IMG/VR virus record: IMGVR_UViG_3300036790_000396
Span: 1-64,000 of that record
Source: a virus
Reading direction: 5' to 3' (one strand)
Length of the DNA stretch: 64,000 nt
Made by a program: the position numbers and the translations under genes. The first letter of the stretch is position 1; each line of letters starts with the position of its first letter. Positions 56,664 to 64,000 of this stretch are shown piece by piece. The notes under the pieces were generated by a model. It ran no database searches. It had not been told where the DNA came from and worked only from the letters and a program-made list of their open reading frames with translations.

Positions 56664-57023
56664 TTGACCGATCCCGCTTACCTCGGCAGCATGCTCGCGC
56701 ACCTGCAGGACTTCCGCGTGCTGCACGAGACTGAGGGGATCAGTTTCCTCACCGGCCCGGGGGGAGAGACGTGGTCGCTCGCGGACATGGACCGCCTCGC
56801 CGCCCTGGCACCGCTGTTCCTGCCGGCGTGCCAGGCCGGGGCGGTCGAGGCGGCTATTGCGGGCCTGGACCCGCTGCCGTGCCTGCCGTCCGCGGTTTCC
56901 TCCCTCTCTCGCCTGTATGACATGGAGGGAATATGGAGGGAGACTCATGGGCCTGTACGAGATATCACCGGAGTTCGATGGCAGCCTGATCCCTGTCCCG
57001 GTCATCAAAGCGAGGCTGCGTAA
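56664..57023 (+). CDS. Unknown protein, 119 aa, probable TTG start
   Basis: From TTG the product reads LTDPAYLGSMLAHLQDFRVL, then GGETWSLADMDRLAALAPLF and LPSAVSSLSRLYDMEGIW. It is mostly helical with an aromatic centre. The last 77 bases overlap the next gene in another frame, so its C-terminal residues may be poorly constrained. Using ATG 56646 would add six residues that include the Shine-Dalgarno sequence itself. Function unknown. Confidence 0.55.
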   Translation: MTDPAYLGSMLAHLQDFRVLHETEGISFLTGPGGETWSLADMDRLAALAPLFLPACQAGAVEAAIAGLDPLPCLPSAVSSLSRLYDMEGIWRETHGPVRDITGVRWQPDPCPGHQSEAA

Positions 57024-57330
57024 CGGCACCTGCCGTGCCCTCGAAGACGCCGCTGACGAGTGGCTTTTCGGCTCCCTGAAGGGCGTCACCTCCCGCTCGG
57101 CCAAGGCTGACATCCTCACGCCCTGGAAGGCCGAGGACCGCGAGAAGCGCGAGATCCTCACCGGCACCGGCTACGCCGACCCTGCCGTGCGCCGCGGCAT
57201 GTACCACCGGGCCTGGAACAGCCGCCATGCCCACCTCAACAGCCGCGACGGCCACTACCCGTCGCGCCGCATTCCCGACTCGCCGGACTTCGCCTCCTCG
57301 GACGGCGATTACGACGCGCTAGCCGAATGA
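56947..57330 (+). CDS. Unknown protein, 127 aa
   Basis: GGAGGGAG precedes the ATG. Basic protein (VPVIKARLRNGTCRALEDAA, VTSRSAKADILTPWKAEDRE) with a His/Arg-rich end (YHRAWNSRHAHLNSRDGHYP). The stop overlaps the start of the candidate small terminase. No family recognised; a packaging accessory role is possible. Confidence 0.6.
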   Translation: MGLYEISPEFDGSLIPVPVIKARLRNGTCRALEDAADEWLFGSLKGVTSRSAKADILTPWKAEDREKREILTGTGYADPAVRRGMYHRAWNSRHAHLNSRDGHYPSRRIPDSPDFASSDGDYDALAE

Positions 57331-57953
57331 CCCGCACCGTTCCCGTCATGATCGACGGCGTCGAGCACCAGAAAGAGCACGACGACGCGTGCCCGGTGTG
57401 CGTCCATCCCCTGGGATTCCGCTCCGAGGGGCTCATCGCCCGGGGCCAGTCTTACGCGAAGGTCAGCGAGTTCACCCGCGAGTCCGGCGAGAGAGTCCTC
57501 ACGCCGTCCCAGCTCCGCGCGCACCTGCCGCACATGGTGGCGTTCCAGCGCATCGAGCGCGAGGCCCTCGACGCCGCCTCCGGCAGCCTCAACGACGAGC
57601 GCGGCTCCCTCGTCACGCCGGCCCAGCTGACGCGCCTGGCGCTGCAGAAGGCGTACGAGCGCCTCGCTGACGGCGCCGAGGTGCAGGTCCGCGACATCAC
57701 GGCGCTGCTGCGGCTGGAGCAGCAGGCCCAGGCCGGCGAGTCGGATGCCCGTGCCACGTCCCTGCAGTGGGAGTCTGCCGTCCGCGAGCTGATGTGGATC
57801 GTGCACCGGCACCTGCGCGGGGGCGCCTGGGGCGCGTTCATCGCCGACGTGAAGAACAGCGAGACCCTCAATGCCCTGATGCCCCAGTCCCCGGAAGGAG
57901 AGAAGTCTTCTCCGGCCGAAGGGAACGCGAGTGGCAGTCCAGCAGGAGCCTGA
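57327..57953 (+). CDS. Candidate small terminase subunit, 208 aa
   Basis: N-terminal Cys pair (CPVC), then LIARGQSYAKVSEFTRESGE and LTPSQLRAHLPHMVAFQRIE, which reads as a helix-turn-helix of the kind small terminases use to bind the packaging site. The middle is helical (LTRLALQKAYERLADGAEVQ) and suits an oligomerisation domain; the end is Ser/Pro/Gly-rich. It is two genes before TerL. This is inferred from fold impression and order, and the 235-residue gene upstream is the alternative candidate. Confidence 0.5.
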   Translation: MTRTVPVMIDGVEHQKEHDDACPVCVHPLGFRSEGLIARGQSYAKVSEFTRESGERVLTPSQLRAHLPHMVAFQRIEREALDAASGSLNDERGSLVTPAQLTRLALQKAYERLADGAEVQVRDITALLRLEQQAQAGESDARATSLQWESAVRELMWIVHRHLRGGAWGAFIADVKNSETLNALMPQSPEGEKSSPAEGNASGSPAGA

Positions 57954-58347
57954 TCTTTTCAACCTGCTCGATTCGGAGGTTGACCAGATCCACATGGTGC
58001 TCGATGCGATGCGCCGCAAGTACGAGGGATCGGCGCATAACTACGAGACGTTCAGCCGCGAGGCGGAAGACCGGTTCGGGAAGCTCGGCTTCACCGTCAG
58101 CGTGAAGTGGTACGAGTACTCCGTGGAGGGCGCGAGGCAGGAGGGCGCCATGCCGGAGATCGAGATCACCGGCCGCACCGCCCCGAAGGCATTCGACCAC
58201 GACCAGATGGTGCACGAGGTCACGAATGACATCCTCGGCCTGGGTGACAAGGGCGTGATCACGACCGACCGCGACACCCTGAAGAACTTCCTGGGCAGCG
58301 GCCAGGGCAGCCACTCCCACGGCGACGGACACGCCCACTCCCACTAG
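57931..58347 (+). CDS. Unknown protein with His-rich tail, 138 aa
   Basis: The GTG overlaps the previous gene by 23 bases, with a CCCCGGAAG motif and GGAG upstream. Helical start (DLFNLLDSEVDQIHMVLDAM, RRKYEGSAHNYETFSREAED) and a C-terminus SHSHGDGHAHSH that could bind metal. It lies directly before TerL and may be a packaging accessory. Confidence 0.6.
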   Translation: MAVQQEPDLFNLLDSEVDQIHMVLDAMRRKYEGSAHNYETFSREAEDRFGKLGFTVSVKWYEYSVEGARQEGAMPEIEITGRTAPKAFDHDQMVHEVTNDILGLGDKGVITTDRDTLKNFLGSGQGSHSHGDGHAHSH

Positions 58348-58349
58348 CG

Positions 58350-61300
58350 ATGACCTCCGGCTTCTGGGACATCGTGCAGGAGGCCGACGGCCTGCCGATC
58401 CCCGACATCATCACCTTCACCACCGGGCCGCAGTGGCTCGCGCGCCCGAACCTGTACCCGCGGCAGGCCACCCTGCTGAAGGTGATCTTCCTCCGCTCGG
58501 ACCTGTTCACCGACTATGACCGCCAGGTCATCGGCGAGTGGATCGCCGCGTTCGGGGCCACCAACCCCAACGCGGGCGGCGACAACAAGTTCGAGGCGCA
58601 CACCAACGGAATCCAGCCTGACATCTACGAGCGCATCGAGTGGCTGCGCGCTCACGGCTACCGCTGGTTCAAGGAAGTCATTCTCGCGATCGGCCGCCGC
58701 GGGTCGAAGGGCTATACCTGCGCGATTGCCATGGCCTACGTGCTGTACCACTACCTGGCCAAGGGCAACCCGCAGGACTACTACGGGATCATGGACGACA
58801 AGGTCATCCAGGCGCTGATCTTCGCCGGAAAGAAAGACCAGGCCAAGGCCAACCTGTGGGGCGACCTCAACAATGTCATCACCGCGGCGCCGTGCTTCAC
58901 CGATTACATCTCGACTCCCCAGGCCGAGTCGCTGACCGTGTTCGCCCCGCATGACTTCGCCCGGATCGAGGCGATGGCCGCCCGCGGCATCCGGTCGACG
59001 AAGGACATGGCCAGCTTCGCCGTGCTGCCCAAGGAGTCCACGCTCCTGTCGAGCCGCGGCCCGACCACCGCGATCCTCGGTTTCGACGAGGCCGCGCACG
59101 TCAAGAACTCCGGCACGTCCCGCTCGTTCGGCGACGTCTACAACGCCGCCACCCCGAGCCTCGACCAGTTCGGCGCCGACGCCTTCATCTGCATCCCGTC
59201 CTCCACCTGGGAGATGACGGGCATGTTCTACGAGCTGTGGGTCCAGTCCCTGTCGGCCGAGCCCGACGCCTCGGGCGCGATGCATGGCATCTACGCCAAC
59301 AAGCTCATGGTCCAGCTGGAGTCCTGGGCGCCGTACATCGACTGGGAGCGCGCCCCGGAGCTGCCGCTGTTCCCGCCGGATTTCAGGGGGGACCTCGGCG
59401 AGTACTCCGACGGCAACCTCCCCCGCCTGCGGGAGATGCGCGGCCCGATCCAGTCCTATGACGATGAAATGCGCCGTCTTGAGCGTGCTAATCCCGATAT
59501 GTTCGCAGTCGAGCGCCGATCTCACTGGGCGACCAGCCTCGACGCCTACCTGAACCCGACGAAGGTCGACGAGATCTTCCATCCCTGGGCGGAGCGCAGC
59601 CCCCGGTTCGGCCCTCCGGAGATCAGCGCCCAGCAGCGCGGCATCATGACCATGAGCTACCGCGCCCACGGGGATCCGAGTAATGTCGGAGCGCGCTTCG
59701 GATTTGCAATTGCCCATAAAGAGCCTGATGATAGCGGGATGCAGCATTGCCTGGGCGCTGAGACGCGCTACCTCACTGACAAAGGAGTCAGGACCCTCGG
59801 AGAGACGGCAGGGACGGTGCAGAATGTTCTCACCTCTGATCATGAGGGAGGATTTACCGGAAAATGGGTTAAAGCAGAAATAAAGTCATTCGGGGTACAG
59901 AAGCTTTACAAGGTTACTCTGCAGCGCAACAAGAAAGAAAAGGTAATATACGCCACTGAGGGTCACCGGTGGATCGGGAGGACTGCCGGGCGTCCTGCTT
60001 CAGTGAGAAGTACTTCTGGCCTGAAGAGAAGCTCCCCGTTCTCCCTGACCGCTACTTTCACGCCCGGATGTGATGCCGGACTGACTCCGGATGAGGCCGG
60101 GATACGGCACGGAATGATGACCGGGGACGGAACCGTCTACGATGGTTACGGAGTGCTGCGGCTATTCGGTAAGAAAATAGAGCTTTCCAGGTATTTCGAG
60201 GATCTTGCGGGATATAAGCCCCGCTACTCATCTCTTCCCAGCGGATGCCCCGCCCTGTTCATGAACGGGATCGGCCGCCTCCTGACGAGAAAGAGCCCTC
60301 CCTTGCAGGAGGAAAGCGACGAGTATCTCCTCGGATGGCTATGCGGCTACTTCGCTACAGACGGGAACATTAACGAGCAGGGACAGGCGAGGATCTCATG
60401 CGCTGACAGGAACATCCTGGAAGAAACTCGCAGCATCGCGCAGCGCATAGGAATATCCTGCTACGGAATATCCGAAACAGTACGGCGGGGACTCGGGAAA
60501 GAAAATACCTCTCTTTACACGATTGAATTTATCGTCCCGACTCTTCCGGGAGCATCGTTCTTCATAAGATCGGATCAGAGAGAACGTTATGAGGCCGCCT
60601 GGGTAGAGAAGAAAAAGAAATTCCTCCAGGTTTCCTGGCGAGTGCGCTCCGTGGAGCCCACGGACCGTTGCGAGGAGGTATTCTGCGCCGTCGTGCCGGG
60701 AACGCAGGCATTCGTGCTGGAAGACAACGTGCTCACGGGAAACTGCGTTTTCGACCTAGTTAAATACTGGGACCCGGCCGACTACGAAGATCACTTCATC
60801 GACTATGACGAGGTAACCGACTGGATATTCACTAACGGAGTGAAGCCGTTCTGTCCTTCGCTCCTGACGTTCGACCAGTTCAATGTTCCGGCTACGGTCC
60901 GCGTGCTGCAGAAGAAAGTGCGGCAGGAGCGCCTGCCGAAGCAGGTAATGGTCGACGAGCGCGTCGCCACGCGGGATAACAGCTGGCGTGCCTACGAGAC
61001 GTTCAAGGGCGCCGTGAACATGGGATTCGTGCACGCGCCCTTCCATGAGGAAGCGCGTGACGAGCTGAAGTTCCTGCAGAAGAAAGCGGGAGCGCCGGTC
61101 GTAATACCGCCTGATTCCGGCCCTGTCGTGACAAAAGACATAGCCGACTGCATGGCCATCATCGTCTACGAGCTGATCGGCGACCAGATGGCCATGCTGG
61201 ACGACACCCTGGGCGGCATGCTCCCGGTCGGCGCGATGCACACGTCCGATACGGACCCCATGAACCGCTTCGATCCCGGCATGTCCGCTGCCAACCCTTA

Positions 61301-61448
61301 TGCTAACTCGCTCGGAGGGATGGCGCTGTCCCGCGGCGGCAGGCCGGGCCCCCAGGGGCAGTTCCGTCCCGGCACCGTCGGCACCCGCAGCTCCCAGTCC
61401 CGGATGCCGGGCCGCTCCGGCGCGTCGTTCCGCCGGGGGCGCTCGTAG
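58350..61448 (+). CDS. terL: Terminase large subunit with an intein in the nuclease domain, 1032-aa precursor
   Basis: After removing the 332-residue intein the mature protein has 700 residues. The ATPase has AIGRRGSKGYTCAIAMAYVL (an unusual Walker A), AILGFDEAAHVKNSG (Walker B with D-E), and QFGADAFICIPSSTWEM (coupling motif region). The nuclease has RFGFAIAHKEPDDSGMQH then, after the intein, CVFDLVKYWDPADYEDHFID, VMVDERVATRDN and the final Asp in KDIADCMAI. The end is Gly/Arg-rich. It packages DNA into the prohead. Codons before and after the intein (about 59690-59747 and 60744-60910) and near the final nuclease motif (61075-61150) are AT-rich. Confidence 0.93.
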   Translation: MTSGFWDIVQEADGLPIPDIITFTTGPQWLARPNLYPRQATLLKVIFLRSDLFTDYDRQVIGEWIAAFGATNPNAGGDNKFEAHTNGIQPDIYERIEWLRAHGYRWFKEVILAIGRRGSKGYTCAIAMAYVLYHYLAKGNPQDYYGIMDDKVIQALIFAGKKDQAKANLWGDLNNVITAAPCFTDYISTPQAESLTVFAPHDFARIEAMAARGIRSTKDMASFAVLPKESTLLSSRGPTTAILGFDEAAHVKNSGTSRSFGDVYNAATPSLDQFGADAFICIPSSTWEMTGMFYELWVQSLSAEPDASGAMHGIYANKLMVQLESWAPYIDWERAPELPLFPPDFRGDLGEYSDGNLPRLREMRGPIQSYDDEMRRLERANPDMFAVERRSHWATSLDAYLNPTKVDEIFHPWAERSPRFGPPEISAQQRGIMTMSYRAHGDPSNVGARFGFAIAHKEPDDSGMQHCLGAETRYLTDKGVRTLGETAGTVQNVLTSDHEGGFTGKWVKAEIKSFGVQKLYKVTLQRNKKEKVIYATEGHRWIGRTAGRPASVRSTSGLKRSSPFSLTATFTPGCDAGLTPDEAGIRHGMMTGDGTVYDGYGVLRLFGKKIELSRYFEDLAGYKPRYSSLPSGCPALFMNGIGRLLTRKSPPLQEESDEYLLGWLCGYFATDGNINEQGQARISCADRNILEETRSIAQRIGISCYGISETVRRGLGKENTSLYTIEFIVPTLPGASFFIRSDQRERYEAAWVEKKKKFLQVSWRVRSVEPTDRCEEVFCAVVPGTQAFVLEDNVLTGNCVFDLVKYWDPADYEDHFIDYDEVTDWIFTNGVKPFCPSLLTFDQFNVPATVRVLQKKVRQERLPKQVMVDERVATRDNSWRAYETFKGAVNMGFVHAPFHEEARDELKFLQKKAGAPVVIPPDSGPVVTKDIADCMAIIVYELIGDQMAMLDDTLGGMLPVGAMHTSDTDPMNRFDPGMSAANPYANSLGGMALSRGGRPGPQGQFRPGTVGTRSSQSRMPGRSGASFRRGRS
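59748..60743 (+). mobile_element. TerL intein (Cys1, Cys+1, penultimate Gly), 332 aa
   Basis: Starts CLGAETRYLTDKGVRTLGET, block B is ATEGHRW, block F is EEVFCAVVPGTQAFVLEDN and the end is VLTGN before Cys+1. The penultimate residue is Gly instead of the usual His. Two dodecapeptide blocks (GIRHGMMTGDGTVYD and YLLGWLCGYFATDGN) indicate a LAGLIDADG endonuclease. Codons are AT-rich. It lies in the first half of the nuclease domain. Confidence 0.93.
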
Positions 61449-61456
61449 CCCGGGAA

Positions 61457-61508
61457 GCAGCAGAGCCCGATCTGTTATTATCAAAAGATGTAGGGAAGGC
61501 TCTGCTGC
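61457..61508 (+). promoter_or_regulatory. 11-bp inverted repeat around an AT-rich core after terL
   Basis: GCAGCAGAGCC and GGCTCTGCTGC are perfect complements 30 bases apart, with TGTTATTATCAAAAGATG between them. It begins eight bases after the TerL stop. It may be a terminator with a long loop or an operator around a promoter; the layout is similar to that at 15563-15608. Confidence 0.5.
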
Positions 61509-61526
61509 GGGAGGAAGGAGACGACA

Positions 61527-61724
61527 ATGACCGCAGGAAGAATGATCTGCGCGGCGTGCCGCCACCCCAAGCCGCTCCACGGCAACGGGAAGACGGCATG
61601 CTCTGCCAAGGGCTGCCATTCCGGCCCGGAGGGGGCACCCTGCGCCGGCTTCGTGACCTCGATCCAGGAAGTGCCCGACGTGCCCCCGGTCATGTTCCAG
61701 CCGGCGCTCCCGCGGGCAGTCTGA
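61527..61724 (+). CDS. Zinc-finger-like protein, 65 aa
   Basis: GGAAGGAG precedes the ATG. Cys/His spacing (MICAACRHPKPLHGNGKTAC, SAKGCHSGPEGAPCAGF) is that of a small zinc-binding domain frequent in actinobacterial phages. The C-terminus is Pro-rich. It stands alone between terminase and the long gene to the right, and is probably a regulator or DNA-binding accessory. Confidence 0.7.
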   Translation: MTAGRMICAACRHPKPLHGNGKTACSAKGCHSGPEGAPCAGFVTSIQEVPDVPPVMFQPALPRAV

Positions 61725-61855
61725 CTTTCCCCTCACGGGCAGCCTGCCATCCGCAGGCGAGGGCGGCGCGGTGACCCGGGGCGACGCGGATTCCGCATGC
61801 GCCGGTCATGCCGAGGTCCCGGGTCCTGCGCCCCCGGAAGCTGCAGGAGGCACTG
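61725..61855 (+). other. Short spacer with CCCCGGAAG motif and RBS
   Basis: The spacer has no credible gene. It ends in CCCCGGAAG (61832-61840) followed by AGGAGG and GTG 61856, as at other virion genes. Confidence 0.5.
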
Positions 61856-64000
61856 GTGACGACTGACATTCTCGCCCACTTCGAGGACGAGGGCGTGCGC
61901 AAGGCGGGGGGGCGTCCGCTGCAGCCGCTGCCCGTGGAGGACGGCCTGTACTACCGGGCTCACCATAAGGACGCGCCGTTCGGCCGCGAGCACGCCAGCA
62001 CGCAGAACATCGGCGAGCCGCCGTCCCCTGAGATGGCGAAGTACTGGGAACCGAAGCCGGGATACTCGGCCTTCTGGCATCCGCACCACCTGCGCCAGTA
62101 TCTCGATGAGATGGGCTGGTCAGATGCTGACGACATGAAAGGTCGGCGCGTGCTGATGTTCCGCGGTGCCCCGGTCGGTGAGGGCGCGGACGGAGAGCCG
62201 CGCGTGGTGCCGCATGCCGACAAGCCGGAAGCGTCGATGTCCCCGGGCCAGTTCCGCAGGCGGCTGGAGATCACGCCCGAGCCGGGCACGCGCTGGGACG
62301 ATCACACCTGGGGTCAGGGACCGTCCGGCCAGGTGGCAGATGACGGGTACCGCACTATCCTCGGGGCTGCCCGGCCCGGGCGCGGCCAGGAGACCTGCGG
62401 CTGCTGCCAGGGAAACGGCGAGCACCCTGACGGCACGGAATGCGACCGCTGCGACGGCTTCGGCCTGATGCACCGCGGCGACGACGCTCCGTACTGCCCC
62501 GGGCAGCCGCAGCCCCGCCGCCGGCACTGGCGCGAGGGTGCTGTCATCCCCGAGCCGAAGTGGGATCCGGAGCGCTATGAGAATGAGGGCCGCTCCTACT
62601 CCTCAGAGATGCTCGACAAGGGACACGAGTGGAAGCGCCAGGTCCGCAGGTCCCTCTCCCTGGGCACCATGACCAATGACGAGGCCCGCGAGTCCGGGTA
62701 TCACGGCCAGGGCCATGACCAGGGTGACGACGGGAGCGCGCGCCTGTCCTGGGAGCCGCTGCCGCAGCGCCTCTATCACGTCACCACTGACCTCGCCGGA
62801 GTCCGCGAGCACGGCCTGAAATCCCGCGACGAGCTGGGCCAGCAGCGCGGCGGCGGCCACGGCCTGGGCGGCGGGGAGGACGACACGATCTCCTTCACCG
62901 GTGATCCCGGCACCGCCCGCGGCATCCTGTCGTCCCTGCACGAGTTTCACCGCGCCCTCACCGGCCGCCTGTCCCCGCAGGCGATGTGGGACATGGCCCG
63001 CTCCGGCACCGGCGCCGCCCGTCCCTACCACGAGGGCATCGCGGAGAACTACCGGAGCGGGTGGAAGGACGGTGACCCGCTGCCCCTTCGCCTGCGCCAC
63101 GTCCTGAACGGGCGGGAGGGGGAACGCGAGCTGGCCACCCGCGAGGACATGGAACGCAGGAAAGGTCCCGGCTGGGAGCCCGAGGGCGAGCCCCTCATCG
63201 GAGATCACATGTTCAGCGAATGGTCCCGTCCCGCCTCGGAGGACTCCCGGCGCGAGTCAGCCGCCAGCCTCTACAAGGCATTCGCCTTCCACCGGATGCA
63301 CGCCGGCGGCCGGGAGGACCCGCTGTTCTTCGCGACGGACACGAAGTCGCTCGCGCGCAAGGATCCCCGCAACTTCGCCATCGTCCACGCCTCCCCCCGC
63401 CCCGGGGCCCGCGGCTACCGGGTCCACTCCCTGGGCGAGTGGCGCACCGCGGCCGGCGACGCCGTCAGCGTCCACCACTACGAGCGCCTGCGCGACAAGG
63501 GACAGCAGCGCGAGGCCGTTCGCGTCTCGGACGCTCCTCCTCCCGACCACGCGGAGTACTGCGGCCCCGGGGCGCGCACCGTCTGGCTGCACGAGGACGA
63601 CCGTGACCCGCGCTGCTCCGAGTGCGGCCACCGCGTCGCGGATCCCGCCACCGGGAAGCCGCCCGCCCGGACCCGCGAGCGTCCCCCTCGCCAGTGGGGT
63701 GCCGAGGTCGTCAACCGGCAGCGGGCGAAGCGCGCCCAGGGAGCACGCGGTCACTGGTCCCCGATGGACTGGGCAGCGGAGAACCCGCACCGGGCGGTCA
63801 CCCGCATCGCCCAGGACTCCCTCGCGGAGCAGTACCCGGACCTGGCCCGCACCATGCAGCTCCCGGACGAGCATGACATCTACCAGGAGAGCATGGAGGG
63901 GAACAGGCTGCTGCGCCGCATGCTCGGCCGCAACGGCTACCCGCAGCGGGAGGCTGCCCGGGCATTCGTCATGCCGCATGACCACCCGGAGGCCGGCGTC
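61856..64000 (+). CDS. Long virion-type protein with ADP-ribosyltransferase-like region, partial (>715 aa)
   Basis: From GTG after AGGAGG the frame is open to the window edge with no stop. About residues 180-205 hold a DnaJ-type zinc motif (CGCCQGNGEHPDGTECDRCD). Residues about 305-345 read RLYHVTTDLAGVREHGLKSR, and then DTISFTGDPGTARGILSSL; H-x-T, G-L and S-F-T with this spacing recall the H-Y-[EDQ] type of ADP-ribosyltransferase fold. Later DPLFFATDTKSLARKDPRNF and GYRVHSLGEWRTAAGDAV look like the second half of such a domain, then CSECGHRV. Injected ADP-ribosyltransferases are known in T4 (Alt). Position after TerL fits a portal-adjacent, packaged protein. The activity is unproven. Confidence 0.65.
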   Translation, partial: MTTDILAHFEDEGVRKAGGRPLQPLPVEDGLYYRAHHKDAPFGREHASTQNIGEPPSPEMAKYWEPKPGYSAFWHPHHLRQYLDEMGWSDADDMKGRRVLMFRGAPVGEGADGEPRVVPHADKPEASMSPGQFRRRLEITPEPGTRWDDHTWGQGPSGQVADDGYRTILGAARPGRGQETCGCCQGNGEHPDGTECDRCDGFGLMHRGDDAPYCPGQPQPRRRHWREGAVIPEPKWDPERYENEGRSYSSEMLDKGHEWKRQVRRSLSLGTMTNDEARESGYHGQGHDQGDDGSARLSWEPLPQRLYHVTTDLAGVREHGLKSRDELGQQRGGGHGLGGGEDDTISFTGDPGTARGILSSLHEFHRALTGRLSPQAMWDMARSGTGAARPYHEGIAENYRSGWKDGDPLPLRLRHVLNGREGERELATREDMERRKGPGWEPEGEPLIGDHMFSEWSRPASEDSRRESAASLYKAFAFHRMHAGGREDPLFFATDTKSLARKDPRNFAIVHASPRPGARGYRVHSLGEWRTAAGDAVSVHHYERLRDKGQQREAVRVSDAPPPDHAEYCGPGARTVWLHEDDRDPRCSECGHRVADPATGKPPARTRERPPRQWGAEVVNRQRAKRAQGARGHWSPMDWAAENPHRAVTRIAQDSLAEQYPDLARTMQLPDEHDIYQESMEGNRLLRRMLGRNGYPQREAARAFVMPHDHPEAGV

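Noticed and set aside
1-64000. Integrated prophage with attachment site or integrase
   Set aside because: No integrase, excisionase or attachment duplication is visible, and the one tRNA is complete and lies inside a tail operon with no flanking repeat.

Overview
The window is one contiguous piece of the genome of a large, GC-rich, contractile-tailed bacteriophage (myovirus type). Tail sheath, tail tube, tape measure, gp25-like wedge, baseplate-J, hub, tail spikes and terminase are all present, and no host metabolic genes, integrase or rRNA are seen. High GC, frequent GTG starts, actinobacterial-type promoters (TTGACN/TAGNNT), an Rpf-like/LysM wall hydrolase and an Rv2525c-like glycosidase fold suggest an actinobacterial host. 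This is an inference. The gene set recalls the Bxz1/Catera type of actinobacterial myovirus, but no search could be run.

Layout. 1-15.5 kb: late virion genes on the + strand (fibres, neck and tail-completion proteins, sheath, tube, tail-assembly chaperone with a canonical -1 frameshift site, tape measure, cell-wall hydrolase). Two HNH-AP2 endonuclease genes and one HNH gene interrupt this block. 16.2-17 kb: a small minus-strand pair (27-aa protein, two-helix membrane protein). 17-32.4 kb: baseplate hub with two peptidoglycan-hydrolase domains, gp25-like and J-like wedge proteins, a tRNA(CAT), a 1385-aa adhesin-like protein and two paralogous tail spikes. 32.4-34.4 kb: a DinG/XPD-type helicase on the minus strand, divergent from a SNF2-type helicase. 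36-38 kb: small genes and a glycosidase-like lysin candidate. 38-56 kb: replication and recombination genes: FEN-type exonuclease, Prim-Pol/SF3 primase-helicase, a gene-free 600-bp palindromic iteron region, a putative ssDNA-binding protein, DNA polymerase III alpha (DnaE), a RecA-like recombinase, a Hjc/VSR-type nuclease, a RecB/Cas4-type nuclease and a RuvC-type resolvase. 56-64 kb: packaging genes, with a candidate small terminase, the large terminase, and a long ADP-ribosyltransferase-like open frame leaving the window.

Three core enzymes (DnaE, RecA-like, large terminase) each carry an intein in a catalytic motif. The RecA intein has the Trp-Cys-Thr signature of class 3 inteins. Together with three HNH genes this makes the window dense in homing elements. 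Around several of them, and at some conserved motifs with no element, codons shift abruptly to AT-rich usage, as expected of co-conversion tracts.

Control signals fall into two sets. A CCCCGGAAG motif lies just ahead of many virion-gene starts. AT-rich motifs containing TTATTG, including two identical 20-bp palindromes, lie ahead of early/replication genes. The most striking non-coding element is the region 43207-43568, where ten GTGACGCA iterons (five each way) form a near-perfect two-fold symmetric array around an AT-rich core: a candidate replication origin or partition/control site.
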